This document shows, one piece after another, positions 25,652-34,400 of a stretch of DNA of 46,785 bases. Both the position numbers and the translations under genes were made by a program. The DNA lies in the NCBI GenBank assembly GCA_035560235.1, contig DATMAG010000124.1:1-46785 (forward strand). The letters are read 5' to 3'. The notes under the pieces were generated by a model that ran no database searches, was not told the origin of the DNA, and saw only the letters and a program-made list of their open reading frames with translations. Position 1 is the stretch's first letter. The number at the start of each line of letters is the position of its first letter. The stretch is from DASRDU01 sp035560235 (lineage in GTDB: Bacteria; Acidobacteriota; Blastocatellia; RBC074).

Positions 25652-26056
25652 ATGAACAAAAAGCAGTTGAAACGCGAGTATCAGCAGACTCATCCCCGGA
25701 TGGGCATCTGGCAGATTCGCAATCTCACCGATGACCGCGTGCTGATCGGCTCGTCGCTCAACCTGCCGGGCATCCTGAACCGGACCCGGCTTCAGTTGCA
25801 GATGGGCAGTCATCAGAGCGCCGCGTTGCAGGCCGACTGGAACCAGTACGGCAGCGAAAACTTCGCCTTTGAAATTCTGGATGAACTGACGCCGAGTGCC
25901 GACCCGCAGCACGACCATCGCGCTGATCTGGCTTTCCTTGAAGAGTTGTGGCTGGAGAAACTGCAGCCTTATGGCGAACGCGGTTACAACGAACGAAAGA
26001 AAAGCCGTGAAGAGAAGCTGCGGCAGATTGCGAGCCGGAGGCTGCAGGAGCGCTGA
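25652..26056 (+). CDS. GIY-YIG nuclease-like small protein
   Basis: A 134-residue protein. GIWQIRNLTDDRVLIGSS near residues 17-34 fits a degenerate GIY-YIG motif (GIW and LIG), followed by GSHQSAALQADWNQYGSENFAFEILDEL and ELWLEKLQPYGERGYN, the pattern of a family of single-domain proteins often labelled GIY-YIG nuclease. The first Tyr of each half motif is replaced, so catalysis is uncertain. The ATG at 25652 is 8 bases after the aldehyde dehydrogenase stop, implying co-transcription; a GTG at 25646 is the alternative start. Confidence 0.72.
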   Translation: MNKKQLKREYQQTHPRMGIWQIRNLTDDRVLIGSSLNLPGILNRTRLQLQMGSHQSAALQADWNQYGSENFAFEILDELTPSADPQHDHRADLAFLEELWLEKLQPYGERGYNERKKSREEKLRQIASRRLQER

Positions 26057-26064
26057 TATTTCAG

Positions 26065-26133
26065 TGAAAAACATCACCGCCGCAGAAATGCCGAATGATA
26101 AATTTCGCGTTTCTGCGGCGGTGATGTTTTTCA
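26065..26133. terminator. 24-bp perfect hairpin, bidirectional terminator candidate
   Basis: Arms at 26065-26088 and 26110-26133 are exact reverse complements, beginning TGAAAAACATCACC and ending GTGATGTTTTTCA, with a 21-base loop. T5 lies at the end of the right arm and A5 at the start of the left arm, so both convergent transcripts (GIY-YIG gene, Spy-like gene) would end in a short U run. Confidence 0.75.
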
Positions 26134-26163
26134 GCAATGCTGTGCCGAAAGCTGCCTGAGGCG

Positions 26164-26538
26164 TCAGGAAGTCTGACCGCCCCGGTTCTGGCGCAGCTCG
26201 ACTATTTTCTTCTTCTGTTTTTCAGTCAGGATTTTTTTGAGCGAGTCATTGATATTCTGATTGATCTGGCTGAGGCGGGTCTTGCGTGTCTCCTCTGACA
26301 TAGAAGTGTCCTGTTTGAGCGCCATCAGTTGTTTGTCCCGATCCTCGTAAACTGCCTGGAGTTTTCGCTTCTGATTTTCAGAGAGCTTAAGCGCGGCAAT
26401 CAGCGGCGGCAGTTTTGTTTCCTGCATCTGCTGACTGCTGGTGTTTCCGGCAGGCGTCTGCGTTGACGGCGACTGACCAGAGGCTGCCGTGAGCAGCAGC
26501 GCGGTGACAAGCATCGTGGTGACTGACAATCTCTTCAT
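26164..26538 (-). CDS. Small periplasmic Spy/CpxP-like protein
   Basis: A 124-residue protein with a signal peptide (1-21, ending TAASGQ). After a Ser/Thr/Gln-rich linker comes a helical, charged part: LPPLIAALKLSENQKRKLQAVYEDRDKQL and DSLKKILTEKQKKKIVELR. The repeated L-S/T-E-x-Q-K/R pattern resembles the LTxxQ motifs of Spy/CpxP-type periplasmic chaperones. The ATG at 26538 has AAGGAGAA upstream. It is a single-gene unit between a strong hairpin and the O-methyltransferase gene. Confidence 0.65.
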   Translation of the reverse strand: MKRLSVTTMLVTALLLTAASGQSPSTQTPAGNTSSQQMQETKLPPLIAALKLSENQKRKLQAVYEDRDKQLMALKQDTSMSEETRKTRLSQINQNINDSLKKILTEKQKKKIVELRQNRGGQTS

Positions 26539-26590
26539 AATCGTTCTCCTTCCCGTAAATCAGTGTCGTTCCGAATGCCCTGAAAACAAA

Positions 26591-26656
26591 GCGAGCGTGA
26601 TCGTCCGGTGTCAGCGCAATACTGCCTGTGCTGGATCACCGCGCGGTCACGCTCGC
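26591..26656. repeat. 10-bp inverted repeat upstream of the Spy-like gene
   Basis: Arms GCGAGCGTGA (26591-26600) and TCACGCTCGC (26647-26656) are perfect with a 46-base loop. It lies between the O-methyltransferase end (26752) and the Spy-like start (26538) and may be a 3'-end structure of the former or a leader of the latter. Confidence 0.5.
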
Positions 26657-26751
26657 GAGTACATCCGTTAATATCCTGGCAGGCCGGCAGCCTCGTGACA
26701 AGCAGGCGCGGCAGGGCGGAGCGCAGGAAATGTGACAACGATAATAAAGCG

Positions 26752-27423
26752 TCAGCCTTTTTTGAGGGCGAGAGTCAGACCATCAGAGATCGAAAGGAGG
26801 CTGAGCAGAATGCGGTCATCATCACGCAGCTTCTCGTTGAGGGCGCGAATGGCCCGCGTGTCTTCATCCTGAGCCTGCGGATCAATCACCTTGCCGTGCC
26901 ACAGCACGTTATCAATCGCAATCAGCCCGCCCGGCCTGACGAGTTGCAGCGCGCGTTCGTAATAGCCGTCGTAATTCTCCTTGTCAGCATCAATGAAGGC
27001 AAAATCGAAGGTCCCGGCCTGCCCTTCGACGAGAAGCCCGTCGAGCGTCTCAAGCGCAGGCGCAAGGCGCAAATCTATCTTGTGCGCGACGCCCGCTCGC
27101 TGCCAGTAGCGGCGGGCAATTGCGGTGAACTCCTCGCTCACATCGCAGGCAATGATCCTGCCGTCATCAGGCAGCGCGAGCGCCACGCTGAGCGAACTGT
27201 AGCCGGTAAAGACGCCGACTTCGAGCGTCCGGCGCGCGCCGAGCAATCGGACAAGCATCTGCATCAGCTGTCCCTGATCCGGCGCAATCTGCATCACGCC
27301 CTGCGGATGGCGCGCCGTCTCTTCGCGCAACTCGCGCAGCAGTTCCGGCTCGCCCAGCGAAACCGAAAGCAGGTATTCGTAAAACTGATCGTCGAGCGCA
27401 GTGTACTTGCCTGAAAGCTGCAT
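26752..27423 (-). CDS. SAM-dependent O-methyltransferase (CCoAOMT-like)
   Basis: A 223-residue class I methyltransferase. The SAM site is TLEVGVFTGYSSLSVALALP (about 65-84), followed by IIACDVSEE. The metal and substrate region is FAFIDADKENYDGYYERAL and GGLIAIDNVLWHGKV, as in cation-dependent O-methyltransferases of catechols and caffeoyl-CoA. Bacterial members act on small phenolics; the substrate here is unknown. The ATG at 27423 has GGAGAGA upstream. It lies 77 bases from the DUF1501 stop codon. Confidence 0.9.
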   Translation of the reverse strand: MQLSGKYTALDDQFYEYLLSVSLGEPELLRELREETARHPQGVMQIAPDQGQLMQMLVRLLGARRTLEVGVFTGYSSLSVALALPDDGRIIACDVSEEFTAIARRYWQRAGVAHKIDLRLAPALETLDGLLVEGQAGTFDFAFIDADKENYDGYYERALQLVRPGGLIAIDNVLWHGKVIDPQAQDEDTRAIRALNEKLRDDDRILLSLLSISDGLTLALKKG

Positions 27424-27500
27424 GAATCTCTCTCCGAAAAAGTGACGGGACTGTTTCTGTCTGTGTGAATCCTGCCAGGCCTGTCTGTTTCAAATTCTGA

Positions 27501-28970
27501 TCAGGCCAGAATCTGATTCACCAGTTCGCCGTGAACGTCGGTCAGGCGAAAGTGTCTGCCCTGGAATTTGTATGTCAGCCGCTTGTGATCAATCCCGAGC
27601 AGGTGCAGGATCGTCGCCTGCAGATCGTAAACGCTGACCGGGTCGGCAACGATGTTATAGCTGTAATCATCAGTCTCGCCCAGCACGAATCCCTTTTTGA
27701 CGCCGCCGCCCGCCAGCCACATCGCAAAGTTGCGCGGATGATGATCGCGCCCGTAATTCGCCTCGGTCAGCTTTCCCTGGCAGTAAACCGTGCGCCCGAA
27801 TTCGCCGCCCCAGACCACGAGCGTGTCATCGAGCAGCCCGCGCTCCTTCAGGTCCTGAATCAGCGCTGCTGTCGGCTGATCGGTGCCGCGACATTGCAGC
27901 GCCAGATCGCGCGGCAGATCGTTGTGCTGATCCCAGCCGCGATGATAAAGCTGAATGAAACGCACGTTGCGTTCAGCCAGCCGCCGGGCCAGCAGACAGT
28001 TGGCCGCATAAGTGCCGGGACGACGCGATTCGGGGCCGTACCGCTCGAAGGTCTTGTCCGGCTCCTTTGACAGATCCATCAGTTCTGGTACCGAGGTCTG
28101 CATCCGGTAAGCCATCTCGTACTGCGAAATGCGCGTTTCGATTTCAGGGTCGCCGTAAGCGTCGTGCTTCATTTTGTTGAGCTTCATCACGGCATCGAGC
28201 ATCTGTCGCCGCGAGGTTTTGTTCACGCCCGGCGGATCGTTCAGATAAAGTACCGGCTCGCTGCCGCCGCGAAACCGCACGCCCTGATACTTCGAGGGCA
28301 GAAAGCCGCTCGACCAGAGCCGCGAAAACAAAGGCTGATCGGTGTTGAGTGCATGTGCCGTCGAAAGCAGCACAACGAAAGCCGGAATATTCTGATTCTC
28401 GCTGCCCAGGCCGTAACTGACCCACGCGCCCAGGCTCGGACGACCGGGCTGCTGAAAGCCCGTCTGAATGAAGGTGATCGCCGGATCGTGATTGATCGCG
28501 TCGGTGTGCATCGTTTTGATGATTGTCAGCTCATCAACGACTTTCGCCGTGTGCGGTAACAGTTCACTGACCCACGCGCCTGATTGTCCGTGCTGCTTGA
28601 AATCGAAAATTGACCTGACGCAAGGGAACGCGCTCTGTCCCGAAGTCATGCCGGTAATGCGCTGCCCGTTGCGTACGGAATCGGGCAGTTCAGTGCCGTG
28701 CAGTTTTGCGAGCGCAGGCTTGTAATCGAATGTCTCGATCTGCGAAGGCCCGCCCGACTGATGCAGAAAGATCACACGCTTCACTTTCGGCGCGTAATGC
28801 GGCAGCCCGATCAGCCCGCCCGTTTTCGGATCGCGGCCATTTTCACCATCGGCTGCGAATCCATCCTGCCGCAGCAGGGAAGCGAGCGCTGCCGCGCCAA
28901 TGCCTTTGGCTGTCAGTCCGAATAACTGACGGCGCGTCAGATGCAGTTCGAGTTCACGTTGCAGGTTCAT
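27501..28970 (-). CDS. DUF1501 (sulfatase-like) Tat-exported protein
   Basis: A 489-residue protein. LTRRQLFGLTAKGIGAAALASLL near residues 11-33 is a twin-arginine signal. The body has VIFLHQSGGPSQIETFDYKP, NHDPAITFIQTGFQQPGRPSLGAWVSYGLG, YHRGWDQHNDLP, DTLVVWGGEFGRT and GRDHHPRNFAMWLAGGGVKKG, all hallmarks of DUF1501, an alkaline-phosphatase-superfamily fold common in planctomycetes and acidobacteria. These usually sit directly after a DUF1549/DUF1553 cytochrome gene; here that gene (31462-34671) is on the same strand but four genes away. The function is unknown; polymer or sulfo-sugar degradation has been suggested for the gene pair. Confidence 0.9.
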   Translation of the reverse strand: MNLQRELELHLTRRQLFGLTAKGIGAAALASLLRQDGFAADGENGRDPKTGGLIGLPHYAPKVKRVIFLHQSGGPSQIETFDYKPALAKLHGTELPDSVRNGQRITGMTSGQSAFPCVRSIFDFKQHGQSGAWVSELLPHTAKVVDELTIIKTMHTDAINHDPAITFIQTGFQQPGRPSLGAWVSYGLGSENQNIPAFVVLLSTAHALNTDQPLFSRLWSSGFLPSKYQGVRFRGGSEPVLYLNDPPGVNKTSRRQMLDAVMKLNKMKHDAYGDPEIETRISQYEMAYRMQTSVPELMDLSKEPDKTFERYGPESRRPGTYAANCLLARRLAERNVRFIQLYHRGWDQHNDLPRDLALQCRGTDQPTAALIQDLKERGLLDDTLVVWGGEFGRTVYCQGKLTEANYGRDHHPRNFAMWLAGGGVKKGFVLGETDDYSYNIVADPVSVYDLQATILHLLGIDHKRLTYKFQGRHFRLTDVHGELVNQILA

Positions 28971-29000
28971 CGTCGTTATTCCATTTCAGTGCTGCCGGTC

Positions 29001-30023
29001 TTAATTCGTGTGCTGCCGCTGCTGCAGCCAGCTTTCCAGATCGCTCATTGAATTGAAATCAAGCAATGCCACAGCGAGGTCTTCAAGTTGTTCAGCAGTC
29101 AGCGCGCTGATCTGTGACTGCGTGACTTCAGGCAGGCTGCCCAGTTTCTTCTGTAACAGCCGCAGAGTCATTGATGTCAGGCCTTCTACCCTGCCTTCTT
29201 CGATACCTCTCAGTCTGCCTTCCTCGATCCCCTTCAGTCTGCCGCCTTCAACTTTTTCCGCGATCCACTCATCCACGATTGATTGCATACTGCCTCCCTG
29301 TCTGATGAATGTTTGTTCCAGTGTCTGTCTGATCTCGGCGGGCCTGATCTCATCTCGCGCGTGGCTGAGATATGCAATCAGCGTCCGCAGATGTTCAACC
29401 AGCGATTGTTCAGGCTCAGTGCCGAGCTGTCTGAAAATTTCCGGCAGCCTCCGCTTCAATTCACGGCTGAAGATGTTGCGGAACAGCATCAGCCCGGCGC
29501 GCAAATACGGTGCGCCTTTCAGTTCAGTCTCGTCAATTGCCGCCAGATCAAGCAGGTAATATTCAAATTCCGGCACCTGCCTGAGCAGCGGCGAATCATC
29601 TGTCACCGCGACGAGCGAACGAAAATTCTGCTTCACGTTCCAGCGCGCTGTGCCGTGATGAAAGACTATCGGATAGATCGGCGGCAACAGGTCTTGACCT
29701 TCCTTCAGACTTCTTTCCCAGATGCGCACCAGATAACGCAGCAGTTGAAATGCTACCCGGCTGTCCGGCGCGCTTTTATGCTCAAACAGTACATAGACGA
29801 AGGCCGCGGTGCCCTCGCGCATTCTGACCCGGTAAAGCAGATCTGAAAAATGCTGCTGCAATTCAGAATCAATGAACGCATCCCGCACCGGCTCAGGCGC
29901 GCTCAGATCAAGTGCCGCGACAACCTCCGGCGGCAGGTAATTCATCAGAAAGTCCGCCGCGATCTCAGGCTGTCCGAGCAGTTCCTTGAAGAATCTGTCG
30001 TGAGGATTGGTAATCTCAGCCAT
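29001..30023 (-). CDS. Rpn-family recombination-promoting nuclease/putative transposase with DUF4351-like C-terminus
   Basis: A 340-residue protein. It begins ITNPHDRFFKELLG, the start typical of the Rpn (PDDEXK) family, and has DLLYRVRM followed by YVLFEHKSAPD, where the E-H-K is the ExK of the nuclease site. YPIVFHHG is also typical. The C-terminus (about 285-335) resembles DUF4351: LRLLQKKLGSLPE, ALTAEQLEDLAVALLDF. Between them is an octapeptide repeat with units GRLKGIEE, GRLRGIEE and GRVEG. E. coli Rpn proteins are DNA endonucleases that raise RecA-independent recombination. No terminal inverted repeats surround it. It starts at an ATG without a strong SD. Confidence 0.85.
   Translation of the reverse strand: MAEITNPHDRFFKELLGQPEIAADFLMNYLPPEVVAALDLSAPEPVRDAFIDSELQQHFSDLLYRVRMREGTAAFVYVLFEHKSAPDSRVAFQLLRYLVRIWERSLKEGQDLLPPIYPIVFHHGTARWNVKQNFRSLVAVTDDSPLLRQVPEFEYYLLDLAAIDETELKGAPYLRAGLMLFRNIFSRELKRRLPEIFRQLGTEPEQSLVEHLRTLIAYLSHARDEIRPAEIRQTLEQTFIRQGGSMQSIVDEWIAEKVEGGRLKGIEEGRLRGIEEGRVEGLTSMTLRLLQKKLGSLPEVTQSQISALTAEQLEDLAVALLDFNSMSDLESWLQQRQHTN
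29188..29253 (-). repeat. 24-bp coding repeat in the Rpn-like gene
   Basis: Three imperfect 24-bp units encode the octapeptide G-R-x-x-G-I-E-E. The helix-rich, charged repeat precedes the DUF4351-like tail and is a likely site for length variation. Confidence 0.6.
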
Positions 30024-30050
30024 TGCCTCTCAAAGAGCTGCGAAAGAATT

Positions 30051-30821
30051 TTACTCCTTGTACGTCGGATCAACACGGTCGAGTTTGCGCAGCAGCGCAG
30101 GCCAGACCAGATTGCCGCCCATTCCTTTTGTCACCTGTTCGGCCTGCGCCTGAATGCCTTTCAGAATCGGCTCGGCAATCATCGTCAGTTCACCACCGCC
30201 CGATTGCGCCATCACCTGAATCCGGCAGGAGGCTTCGAGCGTGTACATCGCCAGGAACGCTTCAGCCGCATTGCGCCCGACCGTCAGCAGTCCGTGATTG
30301 CGCAGAATCAGCGCGCGGTTATTGCCCAGGTCAGCGACCAGGCGCGGCTTCTCGGCTTCATTGAGCGCCAGCCCTTCGTAATCGTGATAGCCGATTGAAG
30401 AGAGCGGAAAGAGCGAATGCTGAGAAATAGGCAGCAGTCCGTTTTTCTGCGCTGAGACGGCAACTCCGGCCAGCGTGTGCGTGTGGAAGACACAGAGCGC
30501 ATCAGCGCGGGCTTCGTGCACGGCGCTGTGAATCGTGAAGCCTGCCGGATTGATGAAATGCGGCGTCTCCATCACGATGTTGCCCTGCAGATCAACCTTC
30601 ACGAGACTCGACGCGGTGATCTCTTCAAACAGGAAGCCGTAAGGATTGATCAGAAAGTGATGCTCCGGCCCCGGCACGCGCAGCGAAATGTGCGTGAAGA
30701 CGAGATCATCCCATTTATAAAGCGCCGTCAGGCGATAGAGCGCCGCGAGGTCAACGCGCGCCTGCCACTCTTCGGCTGAAACCTGTTCACGAACGCTCGA
30801 TGGTGTCTGCACTGATTGCAT
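30051..30821 (-). CDS. Class II aldolase/adducin family protein
   Basis: A 256-residue protein. Zinc ligands expected for class II aldolases are present in CVFHTHT (His113, His115) and ILRNHGLLTVG (His176). THISLRVPGPEHHFLINPYGFLFEEITASSLVKVD gives the phosphate/substrate region. Members include fuculose- and rhamnulose-phosphate aldolases and decarboxylase-like enzymes; the longer C-terminus and PGPEHHFLINP pattern are nearer to the generic adducin-like group than to FucA. The substrate is not predictable. The ATG at 30821 has AAAGGT upstream. It follows vapC by 22 bases. Confidence 0.85.
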   Translation of the reverse strand: MQSVQTPSSVREQVSAEEWQARVDLAALYRLTALYKWDDLVFTHISLRVPGPEHHFLINPYGFLFEEITASSLVKVDLQGNIVMETPHFINPAGFTIHSAVHEARADALCVFHTHTLAGVAVSAQKNGLLPISQHSLFPLSSIGYHDYEGLALNEAEKPRLVADLGNNRALILRNHGLLTVGRNAAEAFLAMYTLEASCRIQVMAQSGGGELTMIAEPILKGIQAQAEQVTKGMGGNLVWPALLRKLDRVDPTYKE

Positions 30822-30843
30822 ATTGCTTACCTTTCGTTAAGTT

Positions 30844-31230
30844 CTATTTGAAGACTGAGACGGGATATGAAGCCATCGTCTGATCAACGGTCATCATTGT
30901 CAGGTTGTGTTCCAGAGCCTGACAAATCAGCATCCGATCAAACGGGGCACGGTGAATGGATGGCAGCGCCGCAAGCCGCGCCACGCTGTCTTCATCCAGT
31001 GACAGGCTTGTAATCCGGTGCTTTGCCCGCTGGAACGGAATGAATGTTTCCGGCGATTGCGGCAATGGAAGTTTGCCAATCTGATATTTGACGATAGTTT
31101 CCCGGAGTGAAGCTGCGCTGAGATACACGTCATTTTGCGAGTCGCGAACAGCTTCGCGCATCCGGTCAGGCAGCCTTGCATCGCCGCTGATGTACCACAG
31201 AAAGATATGTGTATCCAGAAGCAGTTTCAT
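30844..31230 (-). CDS. PIN-domain toxin (VapC-like)
   Basis: A 128-residue PIN ribonuclease. Acidic residues line up: Asp6 in LLLDTHIFLW, Glu44 in AASLRETIVKYQIGKLPL, Asp98 in HRAPFDRMLICQAL and Asp116 in MMTVDQ. This is the COG3744 type, which cleaves RNA when not bound by its antitoxin. The ATG overlaps the stop of the upstream antitoxin gene by four bases, a usual arrangement for translational coupling. Confidence 0.9.
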   Translation of the reverse strand: MKLLLDTHIFLWYISGDARLPDRMREAVRDSQNDVYLSAASLRETIVKYQIGKLPLPQSPETFIPFQRAKHRITSLSLDEDSVARLAALPSIHRAPFDRMLICQALEHNLTMMTVDQTMASYPVSVFK

Positions 31231-31430
31231 CTTCCCGCAAAAGAATCAAGGATTTCATCCGGCAAGGGGTCATCAAAATCATCCGGCACTGTAAATTCAC
31301 CTGCGGCCAGCCCATAAGGGCGCAGTGTTTCCGGTTCATCCAGAATAATGACCTTGACCCGCCTGCCGACAAGATCCTGAGCGTGGCTGACGATTTCTTC
31401 CCAGATTCCTTCTATAACCTGACCTTCCAC
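31227..31430 (-). CDS. VapB-type antitoxin
   Basis: A small acidic protein paired with the PIN toxin. The C-terminus GEFTVPDDFDDPLPDEILDSFAGR matches antitoxins that accompany this PIN type; the N-terminus (EGIWEEIVSHAQDLVGRRVKV) looks like a small beta/alpha DNA-binding or dimerising part. I place the start at GTG 31430 (67 residues), with GAGAGGG about 8 bases upstream. An ATG at 31484 would give 85 residues and would overlap the end of the DUF1553 gene by 23 bases; this cannot be excluded. The gene overlaps vapC by 4 bases. Confidence 0.75.
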   Translation of the reverse strand: MEGQVIEGIWEEIVSHAQDLVGRRVKVIILDEPETLRPYGLAAGEFTVPDDFDDPLPDEILDSFAGR

Positions 31431-31461
31431 AGGCTGTTGCCCTCTCAGTTTTTTCGCTGCG

Positions 31462-34400
31462 CTACTCTCTGGTGATCGTTTCATCCAGGTTGAGAATTGC
31501 GCTCATCACCATCGTCCACGCCGCGAGTTCTGTCTTGTCAGGTTTTGCGTCAACCGGCGACTCTCCGACTTTCAGCAACAGCTCAGCCGCTTTCTGATCG
31601 CTGCGATAACGCCCGAGCTGTTGTTTCAGCAATTCGTTCAGCACGCGCAGTTCTTCAGCCGCAGGTTTGCGCGCGGTGGCCTGGCGAAAGGCGAAGGTGA
31701 GGCGACTGTTTGCATCTTTGCCGCCTTCGCGCAGCGTGCGGGCAGCGAGCGCGCGGGCCGCTTCGATGTATGTCGGATCGTTCATCAGAATCAGCGCCTG
31801 CAGCGGCGTGTTGGTCAATGGACGACGGGCGACGCACTTTTCGCGGTCGGGCGCGTCGAACGTGACCAGCGTTGGCGGCGGCACGGTGCGCTTCCAGAAG
31901 GTGTACATCGAACGGCGATACAGATCGGCTCCGTGACTCTGCACATACTCCTGCGCCGAGAAGCCGTCACCAAAAGCCATCTCTTCCCACAATCCTTTCG
32001 GATGGTAAGGCAGCACCGAAGGCCCGCCGATCTTATCATTCAGCAGGCCGCTCACTGCGAGCGCATTGTCGCGCACCATTTCAGCGGGCAGTCTGAAACG
32101 CGGGCCGCGTGCGAGCAGGCGGTTTTCAGGATCGCGTTCGATGAGCGCGGGCGTGACTTTCGATGACTGACGATAAGTGGCCGAAGTCACGATCAGCTTC
32201 TGCATCGCTTTGATGTTCCAGCCGGTGCGAATAAATTCTGTCGCCAGCCAGTCGAGCAGTTCGGGATGCACGGGCGGCTCACCCTGCGAACCGAAATCCT
32301 CGGCGGTTTTGACCAGGCCCAGGCCGAAATACATCTGCCAGTAACGATTCACTGCGACACGCGCCGTCAGCGGATGATGCGGGTCGGTCAGCCATTTCGC
32401 TAAGGTCAGGCGATTGAGCGGCGCATTCTTCGGCAGCGGCGGCAGCACGGCAGGTACGCCCGGCGTGACCTTTTCAGTCTTGTTGCGGTAATCGCCGCGC
32501 GCCAGAATGAAAGTGTCGCGCGGCTTGTCGAGTTCATTCATCACCATCACACTGACAATACTTTTTTCGAGCGCATCTTTCTCCCGGCGCAGTTGACTGA
32601 GTTCCGCGTGCTGCTGCTTCAGTTCAGCAGGCGCAACGTAAGTCAGAAAGTATTCGCGCAGGCGCTCACTCTCTTCCTTTGTGCGTTTGCCGCTGACACC
32701 TGACAGGATCGTGCTGATCGGATAATGAACTGCCAGTTGTTCGACCTCTGAGGCCGTGAGCGCGCAGCCGTAAAGCCGCAGGTCATCAATGCCGCCGCTG
32801 TAAGCGCGTCCGGTCTGTTTGTTGCCGACTTCAAGTGCCGCACTGTTGCTGATCGGGCCGTTCAGGTTGTCCTGAGTGATTTCAACCTCCTGCAGTCTGC
32901 CGTTCAGATAAACCTTCAGTCCGGCAGCTTTGCCTGAACCGTCAGAAGTGAGCGTCAGATGCTTCCATTCGCCGCTGACGAAAATCTCCTTCGTGCGAAG
33001 CTGAATTGCGCTTTCAGGCCAGTGTGAAATCAGGCGGATCGTGAGCGGCGCGGCCCAGCGCTGAATATCAACGAACTGCGTGCTTTCAAAGATGAGTTCG
33101 AAGCCGCGCCGCGTCTGTCCATCGGCGATCTTCTGAAAAATACAGTTGCCGATCTTGCCAACGCCGGGCCGCAGCCAGACGGCCAGGGTGAACGGCTTGT
33201 TGTATTCAATGCTGCCGACATTGCCGAAACTGACGTGCGTCTGACCGTCGAAAAAGACTGCGCGGCTGACCATCCCGCCGCCAAAGGTCGGATCGCCTTT
33301 GACTGTTCTGCCGTGCTGATAATGGCCCGAAGCGTCGGACAGACTGCCGTCGAGTTCGTAATGTACAAGCAGCGACTCGCGCGGCGCGACGGCGATCTTT
33401 CCGGTCAGATCCTGTTCCCATTTTTCCTGCAACGGCGCAACGCGCTGATCCGAGAGTGCTGCTTCGTGAGCCTTGATTGCGTTGTGCAGTTCTTCCTGCC
33501 GGGCTTTCTGCGCTTCGGTCGGCAGCGGCAGAAACGGTTTTGCATTGCCTCTCTGCCCGTCGAGTCCCTGTTCGGCGACGTTATTGAAAAAGGCGAAGAA
33601 CTGATAGAACTCCTTCTGCGAAATCGGATCGTATTTGTGTGTGTGGCAGCGCGCGCAGCCCATCGTCATTGCCATCCACGCATTCGCTGTCGTCTCGACG
33701 CGGTCAACGACATATTCGATCTGATACTCTTCGGGAATCGCGCCGCCTTCATAATTGATCATGTGGTTGCGATTGAAACCCGACGCGATCTTCTGATCGA
33801 GCGTGGCATCGGGCAGCAGGTCGCCGGCGAGTTGTTCAATCGTGAACTGATCGAACGGTTTGTTCGCATTGAATGACCTGATCAGCCAGTCGCGCCAGGG
33901 CCACATATCGCGGTGACTGTCTATGTGATAACCGTGCGTATCGGCATACCGCGCCAGGTCGAGCCACTGCATCGCCATCCGCTCGCCGTAATGCGGACTC
34001 GCCAGCAGGCGGTCAACGACTTTTTCATAGGCCTCCGGCGATTTGTCGGCGAGGAAGGCATCAACTTCAGCGGGCGTCGGCGGCAGTCCGGTCAGGTCGA
34101 GCGTGACGCGGCGAATCAGTGTGGTTTTGTCAGCTTCAGGCGATGGTTTCAGCCCTTCCTTTTCAAGTCGCGCGAGAATGAAGCTGTCAATCGGATTGCG
34201 AACCCACGCAGGATTGCTGACTGCGGGGGGGGCGACCCGTCGTGGAGGAATGTAGGCCCAGTGTTCAGTCCACTGCGCGCCTTCGTCAACCCAGCGTCTG
34301 ATCAGGGTGATCTGCTGTTCGGTCAGTTTGTGGCCTGAATCGGGGGGCGGCATCACTGTTTTCGGATCGGTTGAACTGATGCGTTTGATCAGGCGGCTGC

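Noticed and set aside
25565..26137. 190-codon minus-strand ORF over the GIY-YIG gene
   Set aside because: It crosses the 24-bp hairpin and is antisense to a gene with family motifs.
29001..30023. Insertion sequence carrying the Rpn-like putative transposase
   Set aside because: No terminal inverted repeats or target duplications were seen at its borders, and the family acts as nucleases rather than classic transposases.
31621..32166. Long plus-strand ORFs opposite the DUF1549/DUF1553 gene
   Set aside because: They are antisense to a well-supported gene, low in recognisable motifs, rich in Arg/Ala/Gln and without SD sites; they come from codon bias of the real gene.
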